From: Rhexocercosporidium sp. MPI-PUGE-AT-0058
Lineage: Eukaryota; Ascomycota; Leotiomycetes; Helotiales
DNA length: 64,000 nt
Reading direction: 5' to 3'
Assembly (NCBI GenBank): GCA_020746875.1
Contig: JAGTJL010000004.1
Span: 1-64,000, forward strand
The position numbers and the translations under genes are program-made. A model generated the notes under the pieces. The model was not told the DNA's origin, searched no databases, and saw only the letters and a list, made by a program, of their open reading frames with translations. Numbering within the stretch: the stretch's first letter is position 1; the number at the start of each line of letters is the position of its first letter. Positions 21,841 through 33,682 of the stretch are shown here, one piece after another.

Positions 21841-23310
21841 TGAATGGATTCGTGACCGGAAATCCTTATGTCATTATATAAAAGAAAGAACGATTTCTGT
21901 GAAAGTGTGGTGGGGGCTGAGTCTCTTAGCGAGCCACAGGGGTTTGCAGAACTGCCAACGAGCTACCCTCCCTTTCATGTGTGAGTGAAGAGTGGGGTAC
22001 GCCTGCAACAGCCGGATACGGCTTCCAAGGTTCCTTTCAGCTGCTAGAAAAAGATCTCAGGCCAAGGTCACTTGCATTCACAAATTTGCTGTGTTATTGA
22101 AAAACCCACCCTTCATTGGGGGCTAAATGCAAAGGTACCCCTCCTTGCCCCGCAGTGATACGGAGACAACCCTAACACAGTCAGAGAGCAACGCAATACT
22201 TCCAATCCGAATTTTAGGCGCATTCTTTTTTTCTAGCATTCATGTCGTACACAAGCAAAGTTGAGGTGCATTTTAGCTTTCCTTACTCAGCCCTCTACTC
22301 ATCTTGGTGCTTAGCGTCATCGCCTCAATAATACGGCACCTTCCGTGCATATCACAGCCACGTTCATTCTATTTGTACATCACTATTCCGTTAAGGTACG
22401 GAGTAAACCCTCTCTTGGCTCTTCTTGGGTGCGGATATGTGTCACAGATTAAAAGTTATGTTTAAATGTTAGGAAGATGCGAGGCTGTTTAGATCTGGCC
22501 ACTCGCTTAGCATTACAGAGCGAGTGAGATTTCCCCCTCTGACTTACTTCGTCGAAAAAGGTACTGATTATCGAAGAGTGTGAAGCTGGATTGCCTCAGT
22601 GGAAACTCGGTTAAAGGCATTCGATCACGAAATTGAGGATTTTATTGCAACAATATTAATCTAAATTAATCATCAGCCAATCTAGTCGAAAAATTCCCAT
22701 GACAGGCAGCGCACGTTGTACCCACCGTACCGGAATCCGATCTTCGATCTCTGCAAAAAAAAAAAAAGGCATTCCTACTGGCTACCTGTATATCCATCAG
22801 TACTCCCGAATGCAATGTACATGCATAATCATCGCATTTATGCGTCTCGCTAGAACAAAAAAACGTGTATGCAGAGTGTGTTATTCAGCTCCTTGGCGAC
22901 ACACTCCAGCCTCAATCAACCTATCACAACAAGGGTCTTTCAGTAATTATATCCTCAAAGAGCCATTGAGGATTTTGGCTTAGGATCCAGACGATTACGT
23001 GCTCTCCATTAACTGGGACGGTTGAGTGCCATTTTCAGCCCTGCTAGGACCGGAGTGTGGGTTCTGTGGATCAATGGACCGTGATAGTCATCTTTCGACA
23101 CGACACCAAGTATGTGGGCGCAGCGGGAATGGGGGCCGTTTATAGGCAATTTAAATGTAGTACTTGTCGGTGAAATGCTGAAATGCTTCAAATAAGAGTG
23201 GCATGTCCGCTGACTGTTCTTCTCTTTTCATGAAGATCAGCTCTCCTTATACATTCAAGCATTGAGAAAAAGATCGGCGTATCAGTACTACATCATTCAA
23301 ATAAGTCATC
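21841..23310. other. Intergenic, no gene seen
   Basis: 1.5 kb with short homopolymer runs and no convincing ORF. It should contain the promoter of the DUF7703 gene at its right end. Confidence 0.4.
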
Positions 23311-24573
23311 ATGGATCAAGAGTGTATTCAATTCGTCCCTTTCACTCACTATGACTGGACATTTGCCCGCCAAGGATGGCTGCCATGGAAGTAAGTCTGC
23401 ATTGTCTGCACGTAACAAAAGAACAAGGACTAACATCCCCAAAGCCCAACCGCATTCTGCCTCATTGCTGCAGTCTGTGCAGTTGCGTATTGGATGAGTC
23501 TTGAACTCCTACTCCTTGTTTACGTAACATTCAAACGACATACCGGAGTCTACTTCTGGTCCATCATCATCACCACCATCGGCATCATCCTCCAAACAAC
23601 CGGGTACATCCTCAAATCCTTTGAGAATACATGGCCCGTCGTCCTAGTTGTCATTATCTGCAAAGTCGGCTGGGTCGCAAACGTCACTGGCTTCTCCATC
23701 GTTCTCTGGTCACGACTTCATCTCGTCGTCAGGAATCCTCGCCTCCTGAAATGGCTCCTCGTGCTCATCCTTATCGACGGCCTGGTATGCCACACACCAG
23801 TCGTGGTCTTCGAGTTCGGCCTCATGACAAGACACCACAACACCTACTACCGCCCCATGCAGATCATGGAGCGCATCCAACAAACTGTCTTCACACTTCA
23901 AGAAACAATCATGTCTTGCCTGTACATCTACCACACGCGCAAATTCCTGAAGATCGGCTACCCAATGCAAACACGTAAAGTGATCGGCCTCCTCCTCCTC
24001 GTCCAACTCCTCGTCATCGCTCTCGACGCCGTTCTTACACTCTTCGACTACACCGATAAATTCACACTGAAGTGCACACTCCATCCACTCGTCTACTCCA
24101 TCAAACTGAAGCTCGAGTTCATCGTCTTGAACCAGCTTCAATCGCTAGTAAAGCGAGGTATGACTCCGGGTTTAGGCGCAGCGCCTCTCCCCCTTCAGGG
24201 AGAAGAGAAGTCGCATCGTGTATCACGGCCACCAACACAATCACCATCTGCATCACCGCGCGTGACGACTCCTCGTTCTCAGGAAGTGCAGAAACCAGCG
24301 CCGCGGTTCGAGACAGGGTTTGTTACGAAACCTGGGCCGCTGGTCACAGAGCACAGTTTCGGTCAGCCAAGTCCAGGTGAGTCTGTGACGGATAGTTTGG
24401 AGAGTGAGGGGAGGGTTTTGGGGCACAGGAAGCATGATTCGAATCAGACTCTTACGGAAGGTGACGAGCATGATTTGAGGATTGTGGTAGGGAGGGCGGA
24501 TGATCTTGGTGAGGGGCCCGATGATATGGAGAGGCAGTATTTGGGGAGGTGGGATGGTGCGAGCAGGGAATGA
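23311..24573 (+). CDS. DUF7703-type seven-helix membrane protein
   Basis: Two exons, 23311-23390 and 23445-24573, joined over a 54-nt intron; 402 residues. About seven hydrophobic helices fill residues 30-265, including WSIIITTIGIILQTTGYIL, and a hydrophilic Ser/Pro/Thr-rich tail follows. The loop LWSRLHLVVRNPRLL and the segment CLYIYHTRKFLKIG match the pattern of fungal DUF7703 integral membrane proteins, which resemble rhodopsin-like receptors in topology. Function and ligand are unknown. The first exon carries a short extracellular N-terminus, so starting at the later ATG (23494) would lose most of the first helix. Confidence 0.75.
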
Positions 24574-25173
24574 GGTGGAATGTGTCTGCGGTGTTTGGAG
24601 TACTACTGAATTCCTTGATCATCATGGAACGGGATTCTCAGTTCTGGTGATTTGCGCACATGCGACGATGGTTGTTTTCCCGTCGAGAAGTAAAATGTCC
24701 TCTTTTTAATGTACAGAGAAAATGAATATAATGTCCAAAATTTCTCGTCCAGAAGGCGGTGTCACCTGTGAAATGGTTTGAATGGCGTCCGCCAGCTTGC
24801 TCAATCTTACCTAGACGTTGCTCGTGTTGTCTCAAAAGGTGGAGTCCTGTCCATTATCTCGGTTGTAGGATGCTATGTATATAATAGCTGTATTATAAGT
24901 ATTGAAATTTGTTTGACCGAGAGCAACACTTTGGCATGATAAGGGAACAGAGGAACAGAAAAGAAACAAATGCGAACATCTCACGCTCCCCATGGTCACT
25001 CTTCCCCTGTATCCACACGAAAATCACCAAATCTCCAGCAACCTTTTCGTCTCCGTCCCATGGGCAGGCAAAGTATTCCCTATCGCAGGGACGTTGAGAG
25101 TAATTGTATCCGTCTTAAATCTGGCGTCTATCCATTACGAGACCATTATTGTTGACTTTTTGAGCTCCAAGAT
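24574..25173. other. Convergent intergenic region, no gene seen
   Basis: Lies between the 3' ends of the DUF7703 gene and the 2EXR gene. No recognisable ORF. Confidence 0.4.
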
Positions 25174-26067
25174 CTAGTCACCAGCAGCTTCAGCTTCAAC
25201 TTCTCTCTCCATCATTCTCTCGTCATTCTCCTTATCGACAACCCAACCCCAAACCATCCCCTCACTCACAGCCCTTTCCAACTCCTCAAGGTTCACTAGC
25301 GATCGTACCCTCCCCTTCCTACTCAGCCTCGGAACCTTCCCACCACCAAGTCCACCAAGCGCATCAATAAAAAACTGTCCCCTCTCGTCCTTCTCAAACG
25401 GATCCCTGACCACCAACACCCTCCGTCCGGCCACCATCCCACTGCCACCTCTACGATCAAAAATCTCATTCAAGCTGTACATGAACCTCGCCGCAAAGTT
25501 TTGGATCCTCGAAAACACTTCTGCTGGGACGACTTCACGGAAAATTTCGACCTTGAAGCGTCCTTTCTGGACGGGCCACGCAGCGAAGCTGGGGTCCGCC
25601 ATCTCGTCTTTCGGCCATCCTCCTCGTGGCGCCCTGGGCGATAGACGGTTATGACTCGTCACGAAATAATCCCTCTCCAAATCAACGTACATCAAAGCCT
25701 TCCTCTCGAACGGGAAAGCCAATTCGCGACCCCTTCGTATACCAGGGAGATCATGCAGCGCCGGGAGATCTTCCTTGGCGGGGCGGCAATTGGTGTCGAA
25801 TGCGAGCTCGTAGTGCTTTAATGCTACGGCTCGAGCATCACGACAGGTGTGTAGGAGTGAGGGGACGGGAAGCTTTTTGGTGACCCAGACATGGATGAAG
25901 GGTTGGTTGGGGTGCCGGCCTGGGAGGTGGATTTCGCCGCGTTCGGTGCGGATGTGAATTAGGCGGGGTGGGGGGAGAGAGAGAGACCAGATCTCGGTGC
26001 GGAGTTCGAGAGGGAGATGGGGGAAGAGGTGGAATATTTGGGGTTGGGGAGGAAAGGATGGAGGCAT
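25174..26067 (-). CDS. 2EXR-domain protein
   Basis: A 297-residue single-exon protein. The N-terminus has FHLFPHLPLELRTEIWSLSL, the F-box-like signature that opens the fungal 2EXR domain. It is followed by LLHTCRDARAVALKHYELAF, the usual second motif, and ALMYVDLERDYF, the third. The C-terminal half is charged and less typical. Family members are numerous in filamentous ascomycetes and have no established function. The start is the first ATG, placed right before the domain. Confidence 0.82.
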   Translation of the reverse strand: MPPSFPPQPQIFHLFPHLPLELRTEIWSLSLPPPRLIHIRTERGEIHLPGRHPNQPFIHVWVTKKLPVPSLLHTCRDARAVALKHYELAFDTNCRPAKEDLPALHDLPGIRRGRELAFPFERKALMYVDLERDYFVTSHNRLSPRAPRGGWPKDEMADPSFAAWPVQKGRFKVEIFREVVPAEVFSRIQNFAARFMYSLNEIFDRRGGSGMVAGRRVLVVRDPFEKDERGQFFIDALGGLGGGKVPRLSRKGRVRSLVNLEELERAVSEGMVWGWVVDKENDERMMEREVEAEAAGD

Positions 26068-26439
26068 CTTACGAGGTGTGCTGATGGTTGATGATGGAGG
26101 CGCAGATGTGAGATGATCAAGTGAGGTTCTTCAGCTCATCCACGCTAGAGAAATAGAATACCTTGGCCAGCTTTGAAGATGCCAAAGTCAATTACAAGCC
26201 ACGAGAAGGAGAAATGTAAAACAAAGGAACATACAAACAGTTCGTAGTTGAAGTAATTGTATAAATAGTGGCAAAGAGGAGACGCTTAAAACTTGACAGC
26301 TGTTGTTCACCAATTGCAGGCAGCAACCATCACATGACCTAATCAAAAAGCGAAAAGGAAGCAATAATTTTGGGCCAATAGCAACGTTTATATGTCGATT
26401 ATTAAGAGTTCTCTATGCTGCTAGTGGCTTTTTTCTGAT
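26068..26439. other. Intergenic, no gene seen
   Basis: Spacer of 372 bp between the 2EXR gene start and the chitinase stop. It should contain the 2EXR promoter. Confidence 0.4.
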
Positions 26440-27889
26440 CTAACACTTCTCTGGGGTTGACATAGCCTCGACACCAGCTTGGAGAGCAAGTATGTGGCTC
26501 CAATCATGACTATCCTCACCAGCACTCCAAGCCATGACTCCGCCAAGTCCCTTAGCCTTGACAATCTCCTCAAACTTTCTGGCGATCAAGGCAGCGGTAT
26601 CCCAGGTCCAGAAAAGGCTATTCTTCTTGTCAAAGTAGTACTGTCCTCCAGCGACTTCGTCGGTAATGCCATTAGTCATCGCAGTCTTGAAATGCGTGGT
26701 GATGGATGTGCTGTTGCAGACACCGTAGTCGGACTGGCAGTTACTGCAGTGACCGGTAGTCGATCCACAGAATCCGAAAGCGCTGCAGCAGTTTCCGGGA
26801 GTGCAGAAGTGTCCGACTGCTGCTCCACATGATCCGTCGGGACTCTCAGTCAAGTTGGATGCGGCAGAGGCAAAATTGGCAGCTTCGAAGGTCATGGCAG
26901 CACTCTTACCAGTATCGACTCCTTGGGCATCTTCCAGAAGAACAGTTGCGCATCCCAAGCCGGTCTCACATGGGTAGGCGGGATCGGTGGTGAAGTACTT
27001 GGCGTAGAATGCGAATCCGAGGTTGGCCTTCGCCGGTGGGAGGGAGAGGACATCGAGGTAATATTCAACGGCTGCAAGTGAGCCGGCGACGTCAGTGTGA
27101 TGCCTGGTAATATTATCACGACGGTTCATCAGATCGTAGGTCATGATGTTGACGAAGTCCAGAGATTCCCAAATTGCAGGTGCCTGCTCAGGCGTGTAGG
27201 CAATCATGTCTCGTTGAAGTCCTGGAGCGGCGATGGACAAGATCTTGTCTGGACCGATGGCGCTTCTGATAGCAGCAAGGAGAAGAGGATATGTCTCGAT
27301 TTGAGAGACTTTGCCAGAGTTGGGGTTTTGTTTGTAGTCTGCACCATTTCCAGCTGGAAATTCCCACTGCATTAAAGTTAGTGATGTAAATTTAGAATGC
27401 CTATGAAAACTGGGATCTTCAAGTGTGAAAAGTGCGTGAGGGCTTGTACATACATCCATGTCAACTCCATCACAACCGAGATTGTTGACCATGTTCGCGA
27501 CATTCTTAGCGAAGTCTGCTCGAGATGCCTCAGTGGCAGCTCCTGCAGAGAACCCGTTGGTATCACCCCATCCTCCAATGGCAATCAGGATCTTCGCGCC
27601 GTCGTCGAATCGGGATCTCATTTTGCTGACAGGCTCGAATGGCGTGTAGGTTCCAGCTGGCGAAACGAACAGGGAGGAATTGGCAAATGCCATGATCACG
27701 GTGTCGATCCCGGCAGCGACAGTCTTGTTTGGAAGATCCGTGAGGTGGAATCTAGCTGGGTTCAGTCATTTTGAAGATAGGAGCGGGGGATGAGAGAACT
27801 TACTGGTCGACGTACATCACATATCTGGCACTCGCCAATTGTAATGCAGACAGCCCCACGCTGAGGCAGGAAGCCAAGGTGAACTTCAT
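26440..27889 (-). CDS. Secreted GH18 chitinase with internal CBM18
   Basis: Three exons on the minus strand, 27889-27804, 27751-27454 and 27366-26440; 436 residues. The signal peptide is residues 1 to about 21. The second intron (87 nt, open and a multiple of three) splits the active site; removing it gives DGVDMDWEFP, the GH18 DxxDxDxE motif with catalytic Glu. Substrate-shaping segments AIGGWG, MTYDLM and the late MAWSAGEDS are present. A cysteine-rich module (CGAAVGHFC, CCSAFGFCGSTTGHC) is a hevein-like CBM18 and lies between the barrel's GFAFYAKYF strand and the FWTWD strand, that is, within the catalytic domain. It probably degrades chitin outside the cell or in the wall. Confidence 0.93.
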
Positions 27890-28878
27890 GGCAATTGATG
27901 TTGGTACAGATAAATAGGAAATTAATGTGGTATGTATGACAAGACAAAGGCGGGAATGAGTGTAAGTGAGAACGAGTTCTTGGGGAAAGGAATTCAGATA
28001 GGAATTTATCCAGCTTTATATTTGCAGCAGTCGAATACAACGTTTACTCCGCCTTGAATCATCTCCCATCTGGAAAACTTTAACTGATGTTGGGTACGTA
28101 ATTAAACCTTGTGGCAGATGAAGTACCAATCTCCAAGAGTAAGCGAGGTCCTCTTCACGAACACATCCTGGTTCAACGACGACACCCAGAGGCCGACGCG
28201 AATAGTGAGAGTTTCCAAACCTTGTTGTGAGGAAGAGGCGACGAGGATGGTGATGGATGTGTGACGATCACAGGAGATGTAAGGTTCGGGCAAACTAAGA
28301 CTCGGAAAGCCGAACATGCCGGCTGGCAGATTTGAGCTCTATCAGGGGCTGAGTTGGGTCCTCATGTGATTTTTGTTATTTCATCAGAGCAAGATCTTAT
28401 AAGGCGAACCGCAACTTGTAGAAAGACCACGGATTACTTTATATTTATTGATTATATATAGGAGGTTTCCTTCTCCTAGCATGCGCCAGTTCTGTTATGT
28501 ACATATCACGTGATCTTCGTAGCTTCATCTTTCCCGCCTTGCTAACCCCCAACCTCAGCCTCCGCTCGTTCTCGAACTCCACTTTCAAACCGGTTGTTCT
28601 GCGAAGAGAGATGTCAAATAAGTATTAAGATCACACCGAGATGACAAGACTGGCCCCCGAAGTTATGTAACGGCTTCAGGTGCTGCCATCGGATGTCCAG
28701 CCGCGCCGCGATGATCTTGGATGTTCAGCTGAGGCTGAGGCTCAACGGCAGCTGCCAACTTCTCTCGACAGACTCTTCGACCTAGCAATGCCCCTTATCT
28801 ATGAGAGTTGAGAACATATCGTCGCCGTAGTTTTCATAGCCAAACACTTCCTATGTTTCGAATACAGACTTTGGAACC
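27890..28878. other. Divergent intergenic region, no gene seen
   Basis: About 1 kb between the chitinase and HET gene starts, so it must contain both promoters. A CACGTGA motif occurs at 28507-28513. No ORF is convincing. Confidence 0.4.
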
Positions 28879-30937
28879 ATGTCCTCGTTTGACATTGCCG
28901 CCGCTGGCGATGCCTCGTCCTTGGCATCCCCTGTAGGGCTCCCTCTTTCTCACATTGTGCACTATATTGACCATCGCTTTTTAGGAATTTAAATATGATC
29001 CACTCACTGAACCGGAGAGTGAGATCCGTCTCCTTCGAATCCTCCCTCTCTATCAGCCGTCAAAGCCGGCTAACGTCTCTCGATTCCCCAAAAACAACAC
29101 TACTGCAATCAGAGCGACTCGCACCATCAAATACCTAGTTCCAAACTCGCCCCGAAAGCACTACAACGGCGAGATCGAAGAAGAAAACGATCTATCAGGC
29201 GTTCGCTGTGAAATATTTCACGTCACGGTCGACCGAGCCCCACCATACAAAGCCCTCTCGTACACATGGGGAAGCCACAACGATCCCCGGGTTCTAATCA
29301 AACTCAATCAACAGAGCTTCTGGGTACGAGAGAATCTATGGCTTGCACTTCAACAGCTACACGCCCAGCCCACTCCCACCATCATCTGGATTGACGCCCT
29401 CTGCATCAATCAAACGGATGAATTGGAGCGCAACGAACAGGTGACGAAGATGAAGACCATCTACGAAAACGCCGAAGAGGTGCTCGTCTGGCTAGGTCCA
29501 AGCTACGAGGACAGCCATTTGGCGTTCCAATTCATGCAGGAGATGCATGACCATCGGGACGATGTCGAATGGATTGCCCGGAGATTTGAGCAGCCTGAAT
29601 TGAGACCATCAGTAGTTGCATTTAGACTACTGATTAGTCGCGAGTACTGGTGGCGGATGTGGATTGTCCAAGAGCTCACCGTTGCCAAAACTATCTCTCT
29701 CCGATGTGGGACTGATTCAATTAGCGCTGTAGCCTTAGACGAGACGCAAAAACTGCTTGGGGCGATGACAAATAGAAAAATGGGGTTCCAAGATGATCAT
29801 TTGTTCAAATTGCTCACAGATGATTCGCTGATACGCTGGGGAGTCCTTTTTCGTGGGCTGCGTGACGTCAGAACCTTCCAGCAAGCACTCGCGCCCGCAC
29901 CCGGCTCGCAGGGTTTGAGCTTCTTCCAATGTCTTCTCCACAACGCTACCCGAGAAGCATCGGACCCCAGAGATATGGTGTATGGCCTCGCAGCACTAGC
30001 AAATTCGACAAGCAAATATCAAATCAATATCGACTACTCCTTGAGCGTAGCTGACATTTACATTGATCTCGCGACGAAGGAAATCCTGCACTGCAAGACC
30101 CTGGAGATTCTCACGGGGGCGCGATCGGGTTCGCGTCTTGTTGGCCTTCCGTCATGGGTGCCCGATTGGTCTCGACACCTTGAGGGCCACATTCCCTTAT
30201 ATGATATCACCACACCCCAATACTCTTTTTCGGCGTCCGGGAAGATTACGTGCGATGTGTCTGTTTCGGACGTCGGAGATGCTCTGTTCTTGAAAGGCGT
30301 AGTAATCGGCACGGTCGAAATCATTGGAGAACGCCCTGGGATGGCAGATAGGCATGACCTGGACAACGCTGGGCGTGTATTCTTGAAATGGTGGGATTCT
30401 CTAGGCGCAAGCGGCGATCGTGGGAACCAGATGCAGGAGCAATTTGGCAGGACTCTTATCTGCGATATGCCCACTGACCAGGAACTCGGTAGCTGGAACA
30501 GAGACGAGTTCTGCAGATTAATAGTAGGAAGATTTGTTGCTTTTTGTTATGAGATCTTGCCATCTGAAGATATCGACTCCGAACTCGTTAGCACTCATTC
30601 ATGGCTGATGCGGAAGGAAGGACACAATGGGGCTCACTTCGATGAGAGGGAAAGGAGAATTGAGAGCATGTTATGGATCCAACACTCTACAAATTTAATC
30701 TGGGATCGGCGATTCTTCCTCGGATCATCCAACATCATGGGTCTAGCCCCCAACGACGTCCAGGAAGGCGACATCATCTGTGTTCCCCTCGGCTGTCCCC
30801 AACCCATGATCTTCCGAAAAGTTGACGGCCACTACACCGTCATCGGGGAAGCATACGTCGATGGATACATGCGTGGGAAAGCTGTAGAGATGTTAGAGAG
30901 GGGGGAGTTGGAGTTGGAGACATTTGAGTTGCATTGA
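28879..30937 (+). CDS. Heterokaryon incompatibility (HET) domain protein
   Basis: Two exons, 28879-28932 and 28985-30937, joined over a 52-nt intron; 668 residues. The HET domain begins near residue 110 and shows its three landmarks: YKALSYTWGS, WIDALCINQ and a later REYWWRMWIVQEL. DPRDMVYGLAAL is the usual segment after the domain. HET proteins trigger cell death when genetically different hyphae fuse, and most genomes carry dozens of paralogues of unknown specificity. The first exon adds only 18 residues, and the intron joins cleanly in phase 0. The C-terminal GDIICVPLGCPQPMIFRK segment is typical of this large family. Confidence 0.93.
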
Positions 30938-32557
30938 AGCCACTGTTGGGTGTAACATTTCAACGGCGGTCACGTCAACACCGTCGGAAGAAAACCACCA
31001 CTCGAACAGCGACGAGCCAATGCGCAATCAGCAGTCCCTTTTGGTGGGACAATCATCAGCTTGCTATTATGTGGTCTTGTTTGACATCACGACAATGACA
31101 ACACGACAAACCACGGTCAGCAATCAATATCATCCGCAACCACCGAACCCGTCTGGTTATTTATACTTTACCACATCCCTCAACTTACCCACTTCACCTC
31201 GTCCCTCTCAAAGTCACCAACGCAACATCTTCCAAATTCCTGCCTCGTCTCATTACATCACACCGCAGCCTCCGACTTGTCGACTCAAATCATTTGAACT
31301 ACGAAAAGTTGTTCTACACTTTCGACAGACGAGGAACTCATTCTGGGGCGAGTAGACGAGGGTTGGGATAGACTTTGCTTGGGTTGGTTTATTGGCACCA
31401 CAACGAACCCTCAACCGGCTTCTCTTCTGCTCTTCTGTGGGGTATCTTCTTCGATCTTCTTCGCAAGCAATAACGGGTTCACCAGGCAACGCGATAGGGA
31501 TATTATCTGAAAGAAAACTCGATCACGAGATGTTTAGTGCGCTTCGTTTCTCTTTGAATATGATTGCACCTCGCGATTTCTTTGGTTTTTGATTGGCAGT
31601 GATGTTTTCTTTGCTGTAATGATTTGTTTTGGGTTTATGAGATGAATTTTGACGTCTAAATTTCCTCGCTCCTTGCATGTTTTTTTTTTTTTTTTTTGGC
31701 AGTTTCTTTGAGATGTTGGCTACGGTGCGTGAATGCACAGCCTTTCCTAGCCTAATTGTGAGCGTCTGAGTTTTGGTCTTCAACGATGACTGTAATGTCT
31801 GCAAGACCAGTGCGACGAGATCGTATGATAAGTTTAACATTCCAAGAGCTTGTCCTCCATATTACTCTCCAAGACGCATCATAAAATTGAGACTACTTCT
31901 TAATACCACGGGACAATCTAAGTCAATATTCTAGTTGTTCCGGAAAAACCTTCGCTGAGCTCAAGACCACACCGCGGCCTCCCAACAGGCTATGTAAGAG
32001 TGAGTCCTTGTCCAAATGCTTTCAGCATAATCTCTAATAATAAAACAATGTTTCCAGGTCCATTAAATCCTTCAAGTCGGCGGTGCATCCAGAACTGCGG
32101 ACTGCAAGCGTCCAGAGTCACGCGTCCCGGTGCTAAATTTCTACGCTAGTGAACAAGCGAAAGAAAAATAAACAAACATCCCAACAGCGTCTCTTCTGGC
32201 GCAAGAAGTGAATGAAGAAAGCAATCAAACGCTATGCTGTGACTGGCGCTATAAAATCGTCATAGTGAGGTTTCTATATAGCTCTAAGCAAATTGAATGA
32301 ACAAGTGAAGCCACGCAAGTTCACGACGTGAGCCTAGTCTTGGCGGGTGAATATCAAGAAAGAAACAGCACTTCTTACCGTGCGATAAGAAGCATCTAGT
32401 GCAGCCAGTGAAAATACAGATACCACTAGCGTACCATAGCTTCGAGACCCTCCAAAAGCACTCGACCCAATTGCAATCCCGCGAAACTAGCAGACTCGAA
32501 TTATCATCTTGCGCAACACACTCTTTAAATAGCCAAAGACAACGACAAACCACGGTC
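30938..32557. other. Intergenic, no gene seen
   Basis: 1.6 kb, including a poly-T run at 31680-31699. A short minus-strand frame near 31253 reads CRKCRTTF, but it lacks the rest of a zinc finger and is not supported. Confidence 0.4.
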
Positions 32558-33682
32558 ATGTCATCGCCAGTTCCACACCTTGAGCTCCTACAGCAAATCT
32601 CACGTACGCTCCACACCCCTTCTCGTCCCCACCCCAAGACTCCAAGCGCACCTAGAGAACTAACCCAATCTCAACTAGCCCACCCAACATACGACGCTGA
32701 AATTGCCGCCACCATCCCTCCAACCGGCACCGGCAGCTCCTTTACCGACCGCCAAGTCCTCCTGCTGCTCCGCCTCAGTCTTAACGAGCGGCATAGGAGA
32801 GCGAGCGCTATCTGGGATAATAAAGGGCGCGCGAAGAAGGCCAGAAAGGAGTGGTATGCTAGGCTGACGGAGGAGGATTTGGAAACTGTGGGGTTGGACC
32901 TGGGACGACCGTCGGAGAAGATGGGGACGAGGAGATTTGTTGATGCTAGGAAGGAGGGGGATCAGGGGGGTCCTGGGGTGGAAGAGGAGGATGGAGTGGA
33001 GGATGTGGAGGGTGAGGTTATCAAGAAGAGTCATCGTCGACGAACGAAGAAGGTGGTTAAAGATGAGCCCCCGAGCGACGATAGCGAGGTGGCCAGAGAG
33101 GATGCTCGAGGAGATGAGAACATTGGTCCCGAATTCGTCAAAGGAGCTGATCTCACTTTGGCTCTCTTGGGATTGGACGTCAACGCAAAGATCGACGTGG
33201 AAGGAAAGATGAGAGTCTCGGTCGTCTGGCTGCATGACATGGATGGCCAACTCGCTAGGAGAGCTGTCCAGGGGGCTTTTTACTGCAGCAATTGCATGAT
33301 TTCTCCTAACGAAGAGGTCGAGGGGAGAGAGGCCGAGGAAAATGAGGGGAATGAGGAAGACGACCACTTTGCGGACCTACTCCTTGACACAACCGACATC
33401 ACAGTCACCAAATTCGTCCGCCAACTCGACGAAGCCATCACCAAGGCATGCCCAGATTCTCTATGGGAAAATCTCAAGTTGCACGCTGTCGAATTCGGCG
33501 GCTGTACCAAGAATGAGGAGTGGAAGGCCATGTTGGGGGAGAAGTTTGCGGATAATCTGAGCCAGGAGCAGTTTGAGGCGTGGAATGCAGAATCTGCGTA
33601 TGTGCAGATATTTGTGGGGTATGAGTATGTGAGCAATGACGTCGCTCGTGCTGCTCGGACGGCTTGGGAATCGGATCTGTAG
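32558..33682 (+). CDS. Hypothetical charged protein
   Basis: A 374-residue single-exon protein if started at the ATG at 32558, which follows a CA-rich leader; the frame is open to 32399. It has an acidic, basic-interrupted middle (EEEDGVEDVEG, SHRRRTKKVVKDE) and a C-terminal region with several tryptophans (VVWLHDMDG, DSLWENLKL, TAWESDL). The basic cluster could be a nuclear signal. I do not recognise a domain. Codon use and length favour a real gene. The minus-strand open frames here are mirror images of its biased composition. Confidence 0.7.
   Translation: MSSPVPHLELLQQISRTLHTPSRPHPKTPSAPRELTQSQLAHPTYDAEIAATIPPTGTGSSFTDRQVLLLLRLSLNERHRRASAIWDNKGRAKKARKEWYARLTEEDLETVGLDLGRPSEKMGTRRFVDARKEGDQGGPGVEEEDGVEDVEGEVIKKSHRRRTKKVVKDEPPSDDSEVAREDARGDENIGPEFVKGADLTLALLGLDVNAKIDVEGKMRVSVVWLHDMDGQLARRAVQGAFYCSNCMISPNEEVEGREAEENEGNEEDDHFADLLLDTTDITVTKFVRQLDEAITKACPDSLWENLKLHAVEFGGCTKNEEWKAMLGEKFADNLSQEQFEAWNAESAYVQIFVGYEYVSNDVARAARTAWESDL

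Noticed and set aside
31253..31489. Minus-strand ORF with CRKCRTTF resembling part of a C2H2 finger
   Set aside because: Only one half of the zinc-binding pattern is present and no other exon supports a gene.
32675..33367. 230-codon minus-strand frame
   Set aside because: Antisense to the charged hypothetical gene at 32558-33682; its composition is the mirror of that gene's bias.
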